In this document: positions 1 to 12,791 of the stretch, piece after piece
Position numbering within the stretch: position 1 is the stretch's first letter
How the letters are laid out: each line of letters begins with the position of its first letter
NCBI GenBank assembly: GCA_037176705.1
Contig: CM073890.1
Span: 97,950,591-98,014,590, forward strand
Reading direction: 5' to 3'
Origin: Molossus alvarezi
Taxonomy: Eukaryota > Chordata > Mammalia > Chiroptera > Molossidae
DNA: 64,000 bases
The notes under the pieces: generated by a model
Told to the model about the DNA's origin: nothing
The model's database searches: none
What the model saw: the letters and a program-made list of their open reading frames with translations, nothing else
Translations under genes and position numbers: made by a program

Positions 1-3000
1 ATCAACATATTGACTAAACTAATAGATACTTTATCATAAATTATTGCTCTTAAAATGTTAGATTTGTTCATTTTATTGAAAGGAAGTTTTCAGAAATAGA
101 GAAAAGAAAGCTAGCTAATTACCTTTCACTGTGAATGTTTGCGTTTTTCTATCCATAGATTAACTAGAATTTGTTCCACTTGGAAGATTTGGTGGGATAT
201 GGAATTCATTTATTTTGTCCTAGTCTGATCTGTATTTATTTTGATCTTTAAAGGTAGAAGCTTCTAGAAACAACTGGCTCCAATATTTGACATTTTGATT
301 CCTTAAAATGGTTCTATATAAATGACTATGTGACCATTTTCTTTTAAATATTAGCATTATCCAATGATCTACTTTTTAAAAGAACTGAAACATTGAAAAA
401 CATAATTAAAATATAAAAATATTTTGGTAAATTAAATAGCAAGCTTTTATTTACTATATTTTGTACTTTTTCGTCCTTCATAGTCAAACTTAAGTATTAC
501 CAAATATAACTGCAAAAAATTGTCAGAAAAATGATACTTAAATTTTGCAAATATTATTTGTTATGATGATTGATGGTGGCATTTTGTAGTCATAGAGGGA
601 GTATCACAGGCAAATTAACCTTGGTTGCTGGATATTGCTTAGGAACATGCTGTGCCACTCAATTAGAACATTGAGTTCTCCGTAAGTATTTTGTTGAAGT
701 ATGCTAATAGATTATTTTGATTATGTCATCTTATAGAAATTATGGAATACAAAATAGATAATACTTTCCTGTGTAGGTAAAAGAGAAATAGAATTACAAA
801 TAGAAATAAATATTGAATACGCCAGAATTACATGGAAAATAAGTCTAGTTCAACCTATAGACCTGTGCTGGCCCTGATAATGCCCCCCCTTCAGTAGCTT
901 CTCCAGTTCACCTGTCTCATGCAGCACAAGAGCCCTTCTCACCGAGGCTCCCAGGGGAAAGAAACCTCATTTCTTTATTTAAATTAAGGCAGCGATTCTT
1001 ATCTAGGTGATGGATTATAACAGTCATGGTATCGGGAGAATTTCTGCTAGAGAGAGAAGCACTGTTGATGGAAGTACATCATATTTTTCAAGATCATGGG
1101 ATGGAAAAGATTGGGAAACAGCGAACTATGATATTATCACTGATAGTAACTTAGAACATCATCTTCTGGGATGTTTATATTTAATAAGTAATTACTGAAT
1201 AGGAAAGCTCTAACTCTAACGTAATAGACCAAACTAATAATGGAATTTCAGGCCTTATGGCTGTCTGAAGAAGGAAGGCTTTGGGGGGCCAACATTGCCT
1301 TGTGGTTCTTACAGCTGAGCTCATAGCAGGCCATGCTCATCTGTTAGAGTTTGACTTCTAAGCCAAACTCTCCTCTAACTTACTTATTATGCATGTCTTG
1401 CCTATACTGTGGCAGTTCTCTGCCTTAGCCTCTTTATATTTCAATTCATAATGTTGGTCCGAGGTGAGCAAAAAGTTCGATCATCTATATTTTATGATCA
1501 GATACCAGATGTTGTCTTTCTATATGATCTCAGATGATCCATTTCATACTAATGAACATAGTGTATCCAGTGGCCAGAATTTTAATCTTATATTCTACCC
1601 TTATTTTTATACTGTTTAATAGTGTGTGTGATAATTCTACCATATTTGTTACTATTTCTATTTTGTTTCCCTAATATCACATACATTTATGTTTGTCTCT
1701 AATATACACATTTAAAACATTCAGTGCAAAGACATATTTAAATACATAATTTCCAAGGGACTGTATTATAGTAGCATTTATAATAGCATTTTACATCTCA
1801 GTTGATATTGACTTATTAAAAATTCTTTGTCTCAAAATGTGTTTGGATCATTTGGCATTTTCTTCACATTAAAAACCAGGAAAACTTGAAATCACTAGAA
1901 AAATATTTCCATTTAACTGGGCCTTCTTCAAACTGCAATCATGTTGCCTAAAAAAAAAACCAGTTAATAGTTAACCAGATATTTTCACATTTCTAGTTCA
2001 TTCAGTGGTCTAATTTTATTTTACAAATAAAGCCAAAACTTTTTCTTTCTATGATTTGGCTTCATTTATTACAAAAGATTGCAAAGTAATTGAAGGAAAA
2101 TGAAAACTAAATGAAATAATTAAATAAGCAATCTAATTTCTAGGTGTTAATTCAATTCTATTTCTAATCAATTTTCTGTATTTTAAACTTCATTTGCTTT
2201 CTATCTACTTCTTGCCTGCAGGCTTAGATGTCTCAAATTATGGGATGGATACTTCCCTGAGTGCTTAGCATGATGACACGAGGGGAAAATGCCACTCGGA
2301 GAGCTAGACTAATACATTTAACAGTTATTTCGTTATTTGGTAGCTTTAAACTCCAGATGGCCATTTCTAGTTGATTTGATTGTCTTTGTCTGTAAGATAG
2401 AAAGCTGTACTGTGGAATTGTATGACCAGAAAGGGATAAATCTTGATTTACTAAAGGTGACTTTATTTCTTCTGAGATATTTTTAAGAGAGAGGGGTAGT
2501 GTACCTAAATGGAAATGCTGAGCAAGGTAAGTGAAACCTTTTTAATGTGTCTTGGTCAGCAAATTAAGTCAAATTAACAGATAGAAAATATATTGACATT
2601 TATATTGATGTGGTTACCAAGTTCCCATGTCTTCTACCAACACATTTACAAATCTGAAGAAAAGAATTAACTGAAGAATGCACTGAGTTGGCACATAAAA
2701 GCCTTTTCTGTAAACCCTGGGGTCAAATTTCAATTTCTTCTTGAATGATTACTTATCTTTAACGCTAACAGAGCTGTTCTTGAAGCTGAGTACATTGTTT
2801 TGAAGGCAGTAGGAGTACATGGAGGCTGATTGTGGGCATTGCATCCAGTGTCCTCCAGCACAAGTGATCAGGATCCCACTTTCATGGTCATTGATTTCAA
2901 CAGTTTTTGTCAGAAAATTACTTTTAAATGTAAATAAGTAACCTTTTAACCTACTGTTTATCTTTGGCAAATACATTTGAATGAACATTTTAAAAAATAT

Positions 3001-3010
3001 ATTTGCTTTT

Positions 3011-3034
3011 AAGATGCCATTTAAGATGCCATAA
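3011..3034. repeat. 12-base tandem duplication
   Basis: The unit aagatgccattt is followed directly by aagatgccataa. It looks like a simple replication-slippage duplication. No function is implied. Confidence 0.7.
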
Positions 3035-5023
3035 TAGACACACCTCACACGCTTTTGTGGATTTCTTACTCGGAGACAACCCCTCCATGAAAATGTCACT
3101 GTGGCTTTTTGTGTCCTTGCATTCACATGAATTTAATATGAATTTAATTTGGACTACCATTTATTGTTCCTTTTTTAGAAATTAGTTATGTTGAAGTAAT
3201 TTATGACAATTTCAACTGCTCAGCTCCAACTATTTCTGCTGGCCAAGACTGTGGGAACTAAGGGACCATTTTGAACAGATGTCTTAAAAATTCCCCTTGC
3301 TACAGATTGCTTTTTAATAATGGTAACATTCAAATTTTAGTAATATTAATGTGTTCACCTTTTTTCTCTTAAACCATTAAAGCGTATATGAAATGCTAGT
3401 TTAACCTAACATTTTCAATACATCTAATAGAGTGACCAATTTATAAATAGTGAACTGATTAGTTGTAGTTAATATTGGATATTAAATCAAGCATGTGTTT
3501 GCATGAGTGTGTGTGTGTATGTGTGAGTTACTACTGCACAAAGTTCTTTATAGCACCATCCAAAGACCTAGTTTTTTATATCTCTCTTGCCCTTGGAATT
3601 TTTGTGCATATCTTTGCTTTTCTGTGGCTAAGCAGACAACCCTAAATGATATAGCAAACTCCTTTATCGATATCTTGAAGATAGATTAAGTGAGGCTGGA
3701 TTTGTGGATTTTACCTATAGTCTTGTCAGAGGCCAATGCCCTCTCTCCTTTGGGAGCCTATGCCATTCAACAAAGAGAAATCATGAACAATTGCCCTTCC
3801 CCTCTGCCATATGCTATTCCTGAGTGATCAGAATAGGAGGGTGCAATTATGTATTGTCTCATTCTAACAACAGTTAAAAATCTATGTTTCTTCGTTATCT
3901 TAAAATTTCCCAAACCCCTTGCATATATGATATGCAGTTGTTTACTTTGAAAAGGGCCTATTTTGCAAGGCTACCATATCTGAGAGTCAGCTGATGCTTT
4001 TAATTGTGGCTGTCAGAAAGCTTATTCTGAAAGCTGCTTCCAGAGAACTCTAATTATGCTTGGTTGGGAATGTTCTTCTGGTGATACCAGTCGCCTCCTG
4101 GGTACTAAGCATGTCTGATGATAGGTGATTCATAAGCACAATGTGACATTTCCCAATGAGCTGTTTTGTCACAGGTTATCCATTTTGCCAGACGTGTTAT
4201 TTCATCCTGAGCTTTAATGTGACTATCACGTTGCTGGGCAAGTAGCTGAGAGTGTCATATAGCTTGTCAAAAGCATAGCACCTTTTGAATCAAAATACAT
4301 AATTTTCGAATCAGAGCACATGAAATTTAAATAAGGATCCCACCAAGTCACAGCTAATTTCTTTCTTCCTTATTCAGAAACCTGAGGTCCAATGTAGAGC
4401 ATTCTATTGCCACAATCTATTGTGTAAGCTAAGTCAATTGAGGGACATGGGTTGTGGATGGGGAGGCTCTGTTACCTGTTCTTGCCTTAGATTTTTGTGG
4501 GATGAGTTTGACTAAGGCAGTCTGTTCAGATGATAAACTGCTCGAATCAACTGTGACAAATGGAGCACATTCTGAACCTTTCTTTTCTTTTTCTTTTTCT
4601 TTTTTTAGTTCAATTCCAGTATTCATGCCTCCAGTCTTACTTCTCTTACCCTCCCGCCATAAAAGTTGGTATATCAATTAAAAGGTGAACCTGTACTTTC
4701 AATAGAATTCATTTTAACACGTAACTTAATTGCATGTTACCTGTACAGTCAGGGAAGTTGAAGATGAGAAACAAAGCCGCATCACCAGTGTGGGGTCTGT
4801 ATCAAGGCCCTTCTTAGACACAGCTCCTCGCTTTAACTGCTGCTTACATAAGCATTGGAAACTAACACAAGAATTACTGGAAAACAGAATTCCCTTTCAT
4901 TATTTTGAAATTAGTTAGTTAAAGGACATTTATAGAACTTGAATTAGTGGAGATAACAGTTTTAATCCATTCTCTTATATTAGTACTTGGAGATTTCTTT
5001 TACATTTTTTGTTTCATTTGTCT

Positions 5024-5047
5024 TGTTTTTTTTTTTTTTTTTTTTTT
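5024..5047. repeat. Poly-T tract
   Basis: A run of more than 20 T residues in unique sequence. It could be the antisense A-tail of a decayed retroposon, but no retroposon body is recognisable beside it. Confidence 0.8.
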
Positions 5048-7374
5048 AACTGTTTTCTTTGAAAGTGATTATATATGTTTATATCGATGGATGGAAATGT
5101 GTGTATGTGTACCAAAAATCATCATGAGAATAAAGCCAAGCCAATTAATGTTTGATTCAAAATAATGAATGCAGGCAAGCAAAGACCACGGGGTGCAGTG
5201 GGGGACAGTGGTCAGCTTTTCCTCTATTTACTGCAAAACTAAAACTTAGCAACTAAAGGTAATATTTTAACAGAAACGATTAAAGGCTAAACCTAGAGAA
5301 GGTAAGTTTAAGCATATTCACTTTTAAAAATTAGAAAATAGAATGAGGCAACATTGGTATACATGACACTGCTAACATCTTCGTATTTCACAGTAAAAAA
5401 TCCCACAGAAGCATGCCCCTTGACATGTAGTTTGTTAAAGGATAATATCTTTACATCTAAATATTTTATCAATAGTTTAATAAAAAATATTTTATAAATA
5501 TTTTATAAACAAAAAGGAAATTTAAAGAAATATTGTTTTTGTTAAAGAATTATTAGAAATTCATCTCTTCATATTCATTCTTTTGTTACACTCCAGGAAA
5601 ATGAATTTAATATTTTAAAAATAGTATGTGTAATGATTCACTATTCATAAAGATATCATTTACCATTCATCAGTTCATCCATATACATGCATAGGAAGAT
5701 ATCTGAAATGAAGTTCTCCTAACCTCAGTTCTATGTATTTCTGCATGAGGATTTGGAATATTTTAAATTTTTTGCTGTACCTTTTATCTCTCAAAAATAA
5801 TTTTTGAGTTTTTTAGAGTAAGCAAGACTTGGTGGGATAAAAACCTCAGAAAGCACTAATACCAATAAAATGCTAAGATATTATGGGTGGTTAATTCTGA
5901 GTAATAAGAAAGTGCATGATAAGGATGGCTTACTTACTTTTCAGTACATTTCACTATCTTTTAAACTTTAGGAAATATAAACTTTTTTTAAAATTAGGAA
6001 ACACATGGCATTATAGAACCTGCTATTGACAAGGAATGCTATTTCCAAGAAAAAAATGGAATAAATTGTTTTCATAATGTGGGGCTATGTTCTAGCTGTT
6101 GGCCAGCAACCTCTATGATATTTCCAATTTTTTAGGAAACAGAGATTTTAAATTTTATAAAATGAGGTGAAATTTTCCATGAGGATGGAATTGATTAGTG
6201 CAAAATCTGCATTTTGTGAAAACATTTGGTGATTTTGATTATTCTGTGTTCAGGCTTAAATTACTGTGAAACAGTGAGGCGAATTTTAAGAACAATTCAC
6301 AAATTCTTCTGTTCATAAATGTTTGAGGAATAAAGTATATTTGCAATAAAGGACTAAGTTGCATTATAATTCTGACAGTTTTAAATTTTTCTGAAATATA
6401 TAATTTTTTTTCCATTTTAAAAAGTAATTGTCACATATCTTAAAATAAGTAAGTCCATTTAAGTATATAAGCAAAGCTTCCAAAAGGTTCCATATATATT
6501 GATGTTTAAGAATGAAAGTAATTGTAGGTATCATTTCTGCCCCCTTTCTGTATAGTAAAACCATCCTGTCAACATGGTCTAATGCCAAAGAAGAGTAGTA
6601 GACTGTGTTCCCAAAAGGAAAAGTTAATCCAGCTTATTGAAACCGAGGTGGAATTTGAATAGAAAGAGAATCCAATGAGGTACATTTCAGGAGCAGAAGT
6701 GTTGAAATAATTGAACAATATTTTTAGAAATAGCCATCATCAATGTTTACGTAGAGTGCTTCTTTCTGTGGTTTGTTAACTTGTCATAAATATATTAATG
6801 AACTGGTATATTACTCTTTTAGAATCAATAAACTTGCTTAATGAGAGTAGAATTATGATGCTTCCTTTTTGTCCCATTTCCTTGCATAGTTCCTGTCATG
6901 TGGTGAGGTAATACCACATGTAAAATAAGTGTTTGTTGACGTTAGAACTGACGTAAATGCAGAAAAATGATTAATTTCAGTGCAAGATTGCCTATTATTT
7001 TCAAATTGTAAGAAAGTTAAGAAATTGGCCTGATTTGCATCCACTGTAGCTTAAATGGATAACTGAAAGATTGTTGTAGTAGTCTAATAAAACATAACTC
7101 ACATTCTGACCAATAATAAATATTATATCTATGTATATTTTATTTGGAACATTAACAGAGATGAATTTCTTGCTAGTACCTTCAACTCTCCATAGGTTAC
7201 TTGAAACTATGTCTTTATTATTACACATTATAAGGTACAAAATTTAATTAATTTTTCAATTTTTGATACCAATTTTCCTCCTTTTAAATTTTGGACTATG
7301 TTGATGAGATAGCTTATTATTTGGAAAGGGTATTTGACTTGAACTAGCAGTAGTGGGTTTGAAGTTATACTCTA

Positions 7375-7560
7375 TGCATTTGTAACTTTGTATCAAGGGT
7401 GTGGTGGCCTTTTGAGCTCTTGTGGCTTATTTCCAGGTTATAAAATGGGAATGATACTATCTGCCTTTTGCAAGTCTGAAAGTTATTATGAGAATTAGAA
7501 GAATTGATGAATGGAATGTGAAATTGCATATCCCAGTGTAATGTTTCCTAACTATTATTG
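7375..7560 (-). repeat. Probable MIR SINE, antisense and diverged
   Basis: The + strand reads like the reverse complement of a MIR core: a block resembling 'cctcatctgtaaaatgggaatgatactacctgcc' is present in diverged form around 7436-7465 (ataaaatgggaatgatacta), followed by a 'tgagaatta' block. MIRs are ancient tRNA-derived SINEs spread before the placental radiation. The ends are not sharp and no target-site duplication remains. Confidence 0.5.
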
Positions 7561-8604
7561 GATCTGGGTAAAAAACAAACATTTCTAATTTTCATGATTT
7601 TGTTTTACTAGTCATATAAATCTATTTCCCATTTCCTTTCCTTCCATCATTCAGTCTGGTTTTCGTATTTTCAGAGGTACACCCAACTTAACTCTCTTAG
7701 TTACCCCCCACAGGAAAATGTCTATAGTTTTTTCTATAATAATTTTTTAATGACTTCCCCCCCATATGTTTTGGGGGTAAAATAATTTCTATTGCTATAT
7801 TCATTTATTACTTTTAGATAAAATTTTACACATTTGCGGTAGTGGTTGAATAGTGAGTCAACCCTGACAGGAATTTTATGAATGGAAAATACAATTCCCT
7901 CCCTCTAATAAAGCATTGTACATCTCACATTTAGTTGATATTGATTGCTTTCTGACATGGAAATAAACCAGTCTTTGTATTATGCAGGATTCCTGTTAGT
8001 GGTAATATCAAGAATATAAATCTTCACCTGTGACTTCTGTTTCTGTGATTTGCTCCAACATGAAGTAACCCAAAGCAGGTTTTTAATTAAAGTAATGTGA
8101 GCCACTGAGTGGGTCACCCCTTCCGTGCATGATCAAGTTCCCATCGCGTATATTCCAGCTCTAGTCTAAACTTGAAATTTATGGATAGATAATAAAATCT
8201 TTCTTTTCAAGCTTTGCACTTCTTTTCCACCTCAAAAAAAAATGGTGTTATCTTTGACTATATAAAAATGTGTTAAGTGTGAGTAATCCACATAAATATA
8301 TTTTAGGTTGGGTTTGCAAATGTGAACTTTTAAGCTCCTTTGAATTCTTTAGCTTGTTTAGAAAAAGAAGTGATGGCATTTTTTACACATCACATGTTTT
8401 GTACTTTATTTTGATTTTACTGAATTTGAAACATAAGGCCTAATTGTGAATTTCCTCAGAAATATTTTAGATTTTAATCAGTGTTTCATTGTATATAGCA
8501 TGAAAACCCTGTCTTTGGAAAGGAGCCTTTAAGAATATTAGTGTAGTTATTATTATTCAATGTTAGCACCATAACGCATGCTACTATGTGTAAACACAGG
8601 TGGT
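7561..8604. other. Unrecognised AT-rich interval
   Basis: Nothing recognised on either strand. It contains a short C-run near 7757-7763 and otherwise ordinary AT-rich sequence without coding continuity. Confidence 0.5.
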
Positions 8605-8835
8605 AATGTCAGATAGGGCTTAAAAGCATGGTATTTGGAGCTAGACCAACCTCCAGCACTTATTGGCATATGGTCTTGAACCAAGGTCATTAATCCTTCA
8701 AAGACTCAGTCTATTCCTCTGTAAAAATGAGAATAATTATCTTGCTACATGGTAGGTTTGAGAAATTAGAGATGGTGTAATTGATGCAATTCCTGACACA
8801 AAGAAAGCACTCTAAAATGGGAACTATAATTCATT
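8605..8835 (-). repeat. MIR SINE, antisense
   Basis: The + strand follows the reverse complement of the MIR consensus: an opening 'agcatggtatttggagctagacc', then 'cttattggcatatgg', 'cctctgtaaaaatgagaataat', and a closing block 'cacaaagaaagcactc' near 8797-8813. These blocks are in the expected order and spacing for a nearly full-length MIR. It is strongly diverged, as expected for its age. Confidence 0.75.
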
Positions 8836-9064
8836 TGTTCAACTCAAATTACTAAAAACCTTCCCTTTTGCTCAGTCCTAAATAGGAGGCCTCAAATATT
8901 TTAGCAGACTGTCTATGAACATGAGATTTGTGTAGGGCATGGCATGCTAACCAAAGTATTTCTAGGGTCTTATAGTAATGAAGGATTCTTTAAGAGTGCT
9001 TTGAACTAGATAAGTTTCTATGCCAGGTCTGTTCACATCCAAAATCAGTTCAAAGCCTTCTTTA

Positions 9065-9334
9065 CATTTTGTTGTTGTTGTTATTGATCTTCACCCGAGG
9101 ATATTTTTCCATTGATTTTTAGAGAGAGTGGAAGGAAGGGAGGGAGAGAGAAAGAGAAACATCAATATGAGAGAGACATATAATTGGTTGCCTCCCTCAC
9201 ACCCAACCAGGGCGCAGATTGAACCTGCAACCCAGATATGTACCCTTGACTGGAATCGAACCTGTGACCCTTTACTCCCCAGGCCAATGCTCTAAGCACT
9301 GAGCAAACCCAGCCAGGGCTGCATTTTGTTTTTG
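9065..9334 (-). repeat. Ves SINE 1 (group A2) with target-site duplication
   Basis: The SINE body is about 9086-9320 in reverse orientation. It begins on the + strand with the inverted 3' end tcttcacccgagga, then a GA-rich segment, and ends with the inverted A box region gagcaaacccagccagggct. The body carries two antisense blocks 'tgaacctgcaaccc' and 'ggaatcgaacctgtgaccc', the second of which matches a tRNA B box region. Flanking copies cattttgttgttg (9065-9077) and cattttgtttttg (9322-9334) look like a target-site duplication. Ves SINEs are Pol III-transcribed, tRNA-derived and moved by L1 enzymes. Confidence 0.9.
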
Positions 9335-10711
9335 CTCTGGCATAGGAGATTACTATTTTTTCTCTATAATGTTCTCTTACTTCTCCAGTTGAGAGCTGTA
9401 ACGTGGTGTGCTCAACTTTTAGATCGCCAGAGGTTTACCTTTGCTCAGGATTGGCTGTATAATGCATTATACACTAGTATAATATATATTAAAAATAAAT
9501 AGATTTCTATTATTGATAATGAAACATGCCATGCATATGTGGTAGACACCTGCTAATTTAAACAAGGAACTGAATTTAAGAAGCAGCTTTTCTAAGAACT
9601 GGTTTTTATTTTTGACAAGGCAGAGGTCATTCTTGTAACTCAGTGATGCAGGGCTAAATGCAGCATTTTTAAGCAGAGATGCTGAGTGATGGACAAGATA
9701 CAGGAGCTCTTAGCTTGAAAACAGGATACCTGCACTCTAGGCACAGATGGGCCTTTACTGCGAAACTTAGAGCTATTATTCAAGTCTTTTCATTCCAATG
9801 TTTTTCATACAATAGCCTCCCGAGCCTAAACACAACAATAAGAGGTTGGACACCAGTACGTTATTCTTTTGTGAGGCCTTATTTTCCTTCAGGTACATTG
9901 GGTTGTACTTAATTAGCATAAAATACTACAGTTTATATGATGTAAGCGCCATAGTAACCAATTTAAGAGTTAAACAAAATCCACTAATCTGAAGCTTTCT
10001 GAGACTATGTCTCTTAAATTTGTATTTTATCATCTGAATGAGCTGGGGAATGTTTCTCACAGGATGTAATAATGGAGCTTAGGGAGGGAATTTTCCAGGT
10101 GAAGAAAGAAGAAATGCCATTAGAACTACAAAGACTATAATGCGGTAGTTGGGAGCTGCAATGAAAGATGAAAATTCGATCAGCTGGAAAGTTGGGAACT
10201 TCCAGTATTAGGGAGCACACTTCCTACGGCCTGAACAGAAGTGATTGAGACCCACCGATAGCGGAGCAAACAAGGTAGAACTTTACTTCTGTTTCACATA
10301 GATTTCTTGATGAAAGTAAGTTGCCCACAGCAGGTAGGTGGCTCTTCTCCATGAAGATATCCAAGGTCCCAGATTCCATCTATGTTATTGTCCACCATTT
10401 TCCAGACAGCATTTAGCTTCCTGAATTGTCTGTATGTTATGGAGGTAACATAATATAAGCAGGACATCACCACTGTATATATATATATATATATTTTTTT
10501 TTTTGCACAAATTTGATTTTGGAGACTCCTTTAATTTGTCTTAGGAAATGCTGCCTTTTATTAAAACTTATCCATTAGTTTTCACCCCTTTGGTGTCAGG
10601 AAATGCCTTAAGTTTGTCATAGTGCTTCTTTCATGTAGTAGTCCCCCCGAAAAAGCTGTACTGAATAAGGGAAGAAAAGAGGTAAGCAGAGACATTGAAG
10701 AATTTTATGCA
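9335..10711. other. Unrecognised interval
   Basis: No gene or dispersed repeat is recognised apart from a short TA microsatellite. Two opposite-strand frames at about 10.62-10.97 kb run into the next SINE and are not genes. Confidence 0.5.
10474..10505. repeat. (TA)n microsatellite followed by T-run
   Basis: About ten TA units lead into a run of T residues. This is simple sequence and likely length-variable. Confidence 0.9.
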
Positions 10712-10994
10712 GATATGGAGTTACTATTATTATTTTTTTTATCCTCACCCGAGGACATTTTTCCATTTTTTGTTCAGATAGAGTGGGAGGGAGAGAGAGG
10801 AAGAGAGAGCGCGCGAGAGAAACATCAGTGTGAAAAGGACACATCAAGTGGCTGCCAACCGCACGACCAACCAAGGCTGGGGACAAACTGCAACCAAGGT
10901 ACGTGCCCTTGGCGGGAACCGAACCTGGGTCTCTCTGGACCGCAGGCCAACGCTCTAACGATTGAGCCAAACCAGCCAGGGCGATATGGAGTTA
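10712..10994 (-). repeat. Ves SINE 2 (group A1) with perfect target-site duplication
   Basis: The SINE lies in reverse orientation at about 10741-10982. It starts with the inverted 3' hairpin tcctcacccgagga, continues with a GA-rich tract (including gcgcgcg), then the blocks 'ggacacatcaagtgg', 'ggacaaactgcaacc' and 'gggaaccgaacctggg' (inverted B box), and ends 'gattgagccaaaccagccagggc' (inverted A box). The duplication gatatggagtta occurs at 10712-10723 and again at 10983-10994 without mismatch. The intact duplication and low divergence suggest a fairly recent insertion. Confidence 0.95.
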
Positions 10995-11301
10995 TTTCAT
11001 TGACCTACAAGAGTTTAAGGAATTAGACAAACTTATGAGGACAAATTATTGAAAAATAACAGTCTCAAGAATCAGGCTATAGTCACTATCTGGACTAAAA
11101 TAAAAGCAACTAAATGAATATAGTGATATAGTTACTGTCCCAAAACATCCAAAACAGAAAGGTAATTTCTTTATTATAAAATCAGATATGAATTAATATC
11201 AGAGTAGATTTAGACATCATGTACTAGGTACTCTTCAGAAAAATAATTCCTGGAACCTCAATTGAATTTTTTGGACTGTAACAAGGTCAAGTTGCCAAAA
11301 G

Positions 11302-11568
11302 AAATGAAATTAGCACCCTGGACGATTTGGCTCAGCAGTTAGAGTGTCGGCCTGCGGTCCGGAGAAACCAGAGTTCGGTTCCCTCTAAGGGTACGTACCT
11401 CGTACCTCGGTTGTAGTTTGTCCCTGGCCGGGTTGGTTGTGCGGGTGGCAGCCCCTTGATGTGTCCCTTTCACGTCGATGTTTCTCTCTCTCTCTCTCCC
11501 TCTCACTCTATCTGAAAAAAAATGGAAAAATGTCCTCGAGTGAGGATAAAAAAAAAATGAAATTAGCA
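11302..11568 (+). repeat. Ves SINE 3 (group A1) with perfect target-site duplication
   Basis: The SINE body is 11316-11554 on the + strand. Its A box region is ttggctcagcagttagagt, its B box is gagttcggttccc, a CT tract follows at about 11482-11510, and the 3' end reads tcctcgagtgaggataaaa. The duplication aaatgaaattagca is exact at 11302-11315 and 11555-11568. A 7-base tandem duplication (cgtacct twice, 11394-11407) is private to this copy. Short open frames over this element are by-products of the SINE. Confidence 0.95.
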
Positions 11569-12462
11569 AAAACAAGGGTTTTGACTAATTTGAATTTTAC
11601 TAAGGGAAATAAAGTGATTAAAATTTTAAGGAGAGGTTATTTCAGTCATCAAATTCACAGTATCAAGAGAAAACATAAATATTTCCACTAGGAGAGGATA
11701 AATATAAAGTAAGTTGGGCTTTTTTCAACAGCAAAAGTGATAAACAGATTGTTGTCTTCAAATTATTACTCTTACTGTGGTTGTTTGAGTGGAATTATTG
11801 TTTACTTGGCATCTATGTCAGTAGATGACCAATAAGGGGATTTGATTGTAAGAAGTTCTTTTTGTGTAAGACAGAGCATGTCTATTTGCTTATCCTTGAT
11901 CAGAAATGAGATATACTTTTATAGCTGCTAACATGGCCTATTTACAAAGATTGAAATGACCAAATAATTTTATAAAGTCTATCCCAGTTTTTAAATTGAT
12001 TTGAAAAAAAATTTACACCAATTTTTTGTTTTTGTTTTTGAATATCTTAAATTTCAGACATTTTATATTATTACTGTGGATATGTAAGATAACATGGGTG
12101 GAAGGTATCTGCCATTTGAATGGTTTTCATAGACCCTGTATTATATACTTTCATCCTATCAATAACAATTGAAGGGGGACTGACTGAGTCTCCTTTTTGC
12201 AGTTGAAGATTTTTGCAACCAGACATATTTCAAGAGCTGAAGCTCTCTAGACTCCAGCACAGAATTTCGAATGAAATCTATGAGGCACCTGGGTTTCAAA
12301 GCTCCCGTTCTCCACCTAGTGAGACATTCGCAGGTATCTGATGGTGTGAGGACTGTTTCTTTTAAATGATGCTTTGTGCACATATCTTTATTATTATTTT
12401 ATCATATAAGAAGGGGTGCTTACAATTATTGAACGTAAGGCCTTCTATTCATTCAATGATTT
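11569..12462. other. Unrecognised interval
   Basis: No gene or dispersed repeat recognised. Sequence is AT-rich without an extended open frame. Confidence 0.5.
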
Positions 12463-12465
12463 TTT

Positions 12466-12791
12466 TTTTTTTACTATATATATATATATTTTTTTTTCTT
12501 CTTCTTCTTAATCCTCACCCAAGGATGTTTTTCCATTCTTCTTCTTCTTATTAGTTTTTTTTAGATAAAGAGGAAGGGAAGGAGGAGGAGGGAGAGGAGT
12601 AAAGAGAGAGGAAGAATCGATGTGAGAGACACATCGATTGGTTGCCTCCTGCACAACCCCAACCAGGGCCAGGGATAGAACCTACAATCCAGTTACATGC
12701 CCTTGACCAGGAATCGAACCTGCAACCCTTCCATCTGTAGGCCGACTCTCTAGCCACTGAGCCAAATTAGTTAGGCCTGTTTTTAACTATA
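12466..12791 (-). repeat. Ves SINE 4 (group A2)
   Basis: The element lies in reverse orientation at about 12511-12778, from inverted 3' end tcctcacccaagga to 'actgagccaaattagttaggcct'. A GA-rich block with ggaggaggaggga lies at about 12570-12600. Internal blocks 'gagacacatcgattggttgcc' and 'ggaatcgaacctgcaaccc' place it with copies 1 and 11. The left flank ttttactatata and right flank ttttaactatat look like a degraded target-site duplication, complicated by a TA/T repeat between the left copy and the element. Confidence 0.88.

Larger units (their letters stand above)
1..7374. other. AT-rich non-coding stretch, no gene recognised
   Basis: No gene, SINE or LINE is recognised here. Open frames are short. 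The longest, 125 codons on the minus strand at 2749-3126, shows no family motif, no membrane or signal pattern, and sits in ordinary AT-rich sequence. Small simple features are a T-run at 5024-5047, CTTTT-type pyrimidine repeats near 4579-4605, and a 12-base tandem duplication at 3011-3034. The stretch 3960-4280 is less AT-rich and of mixed composition, which could reflect a conserved regulatory element, but nothing in the sequence proves it. Confidence 0.6.

Noticed and set aside
2749..3126. 125-codon minus frame
   Set aside because: No motif, no splice or promoter context and a tandem duplication inside it. Most likely chance.
10617..11026. Overlapping open frames of 117 (minus) and 134 (plus) codons, the longest in the window
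   Set aside because: Most of both frames lies in Ves SINE 2. SINE sequence with few stops explains them.
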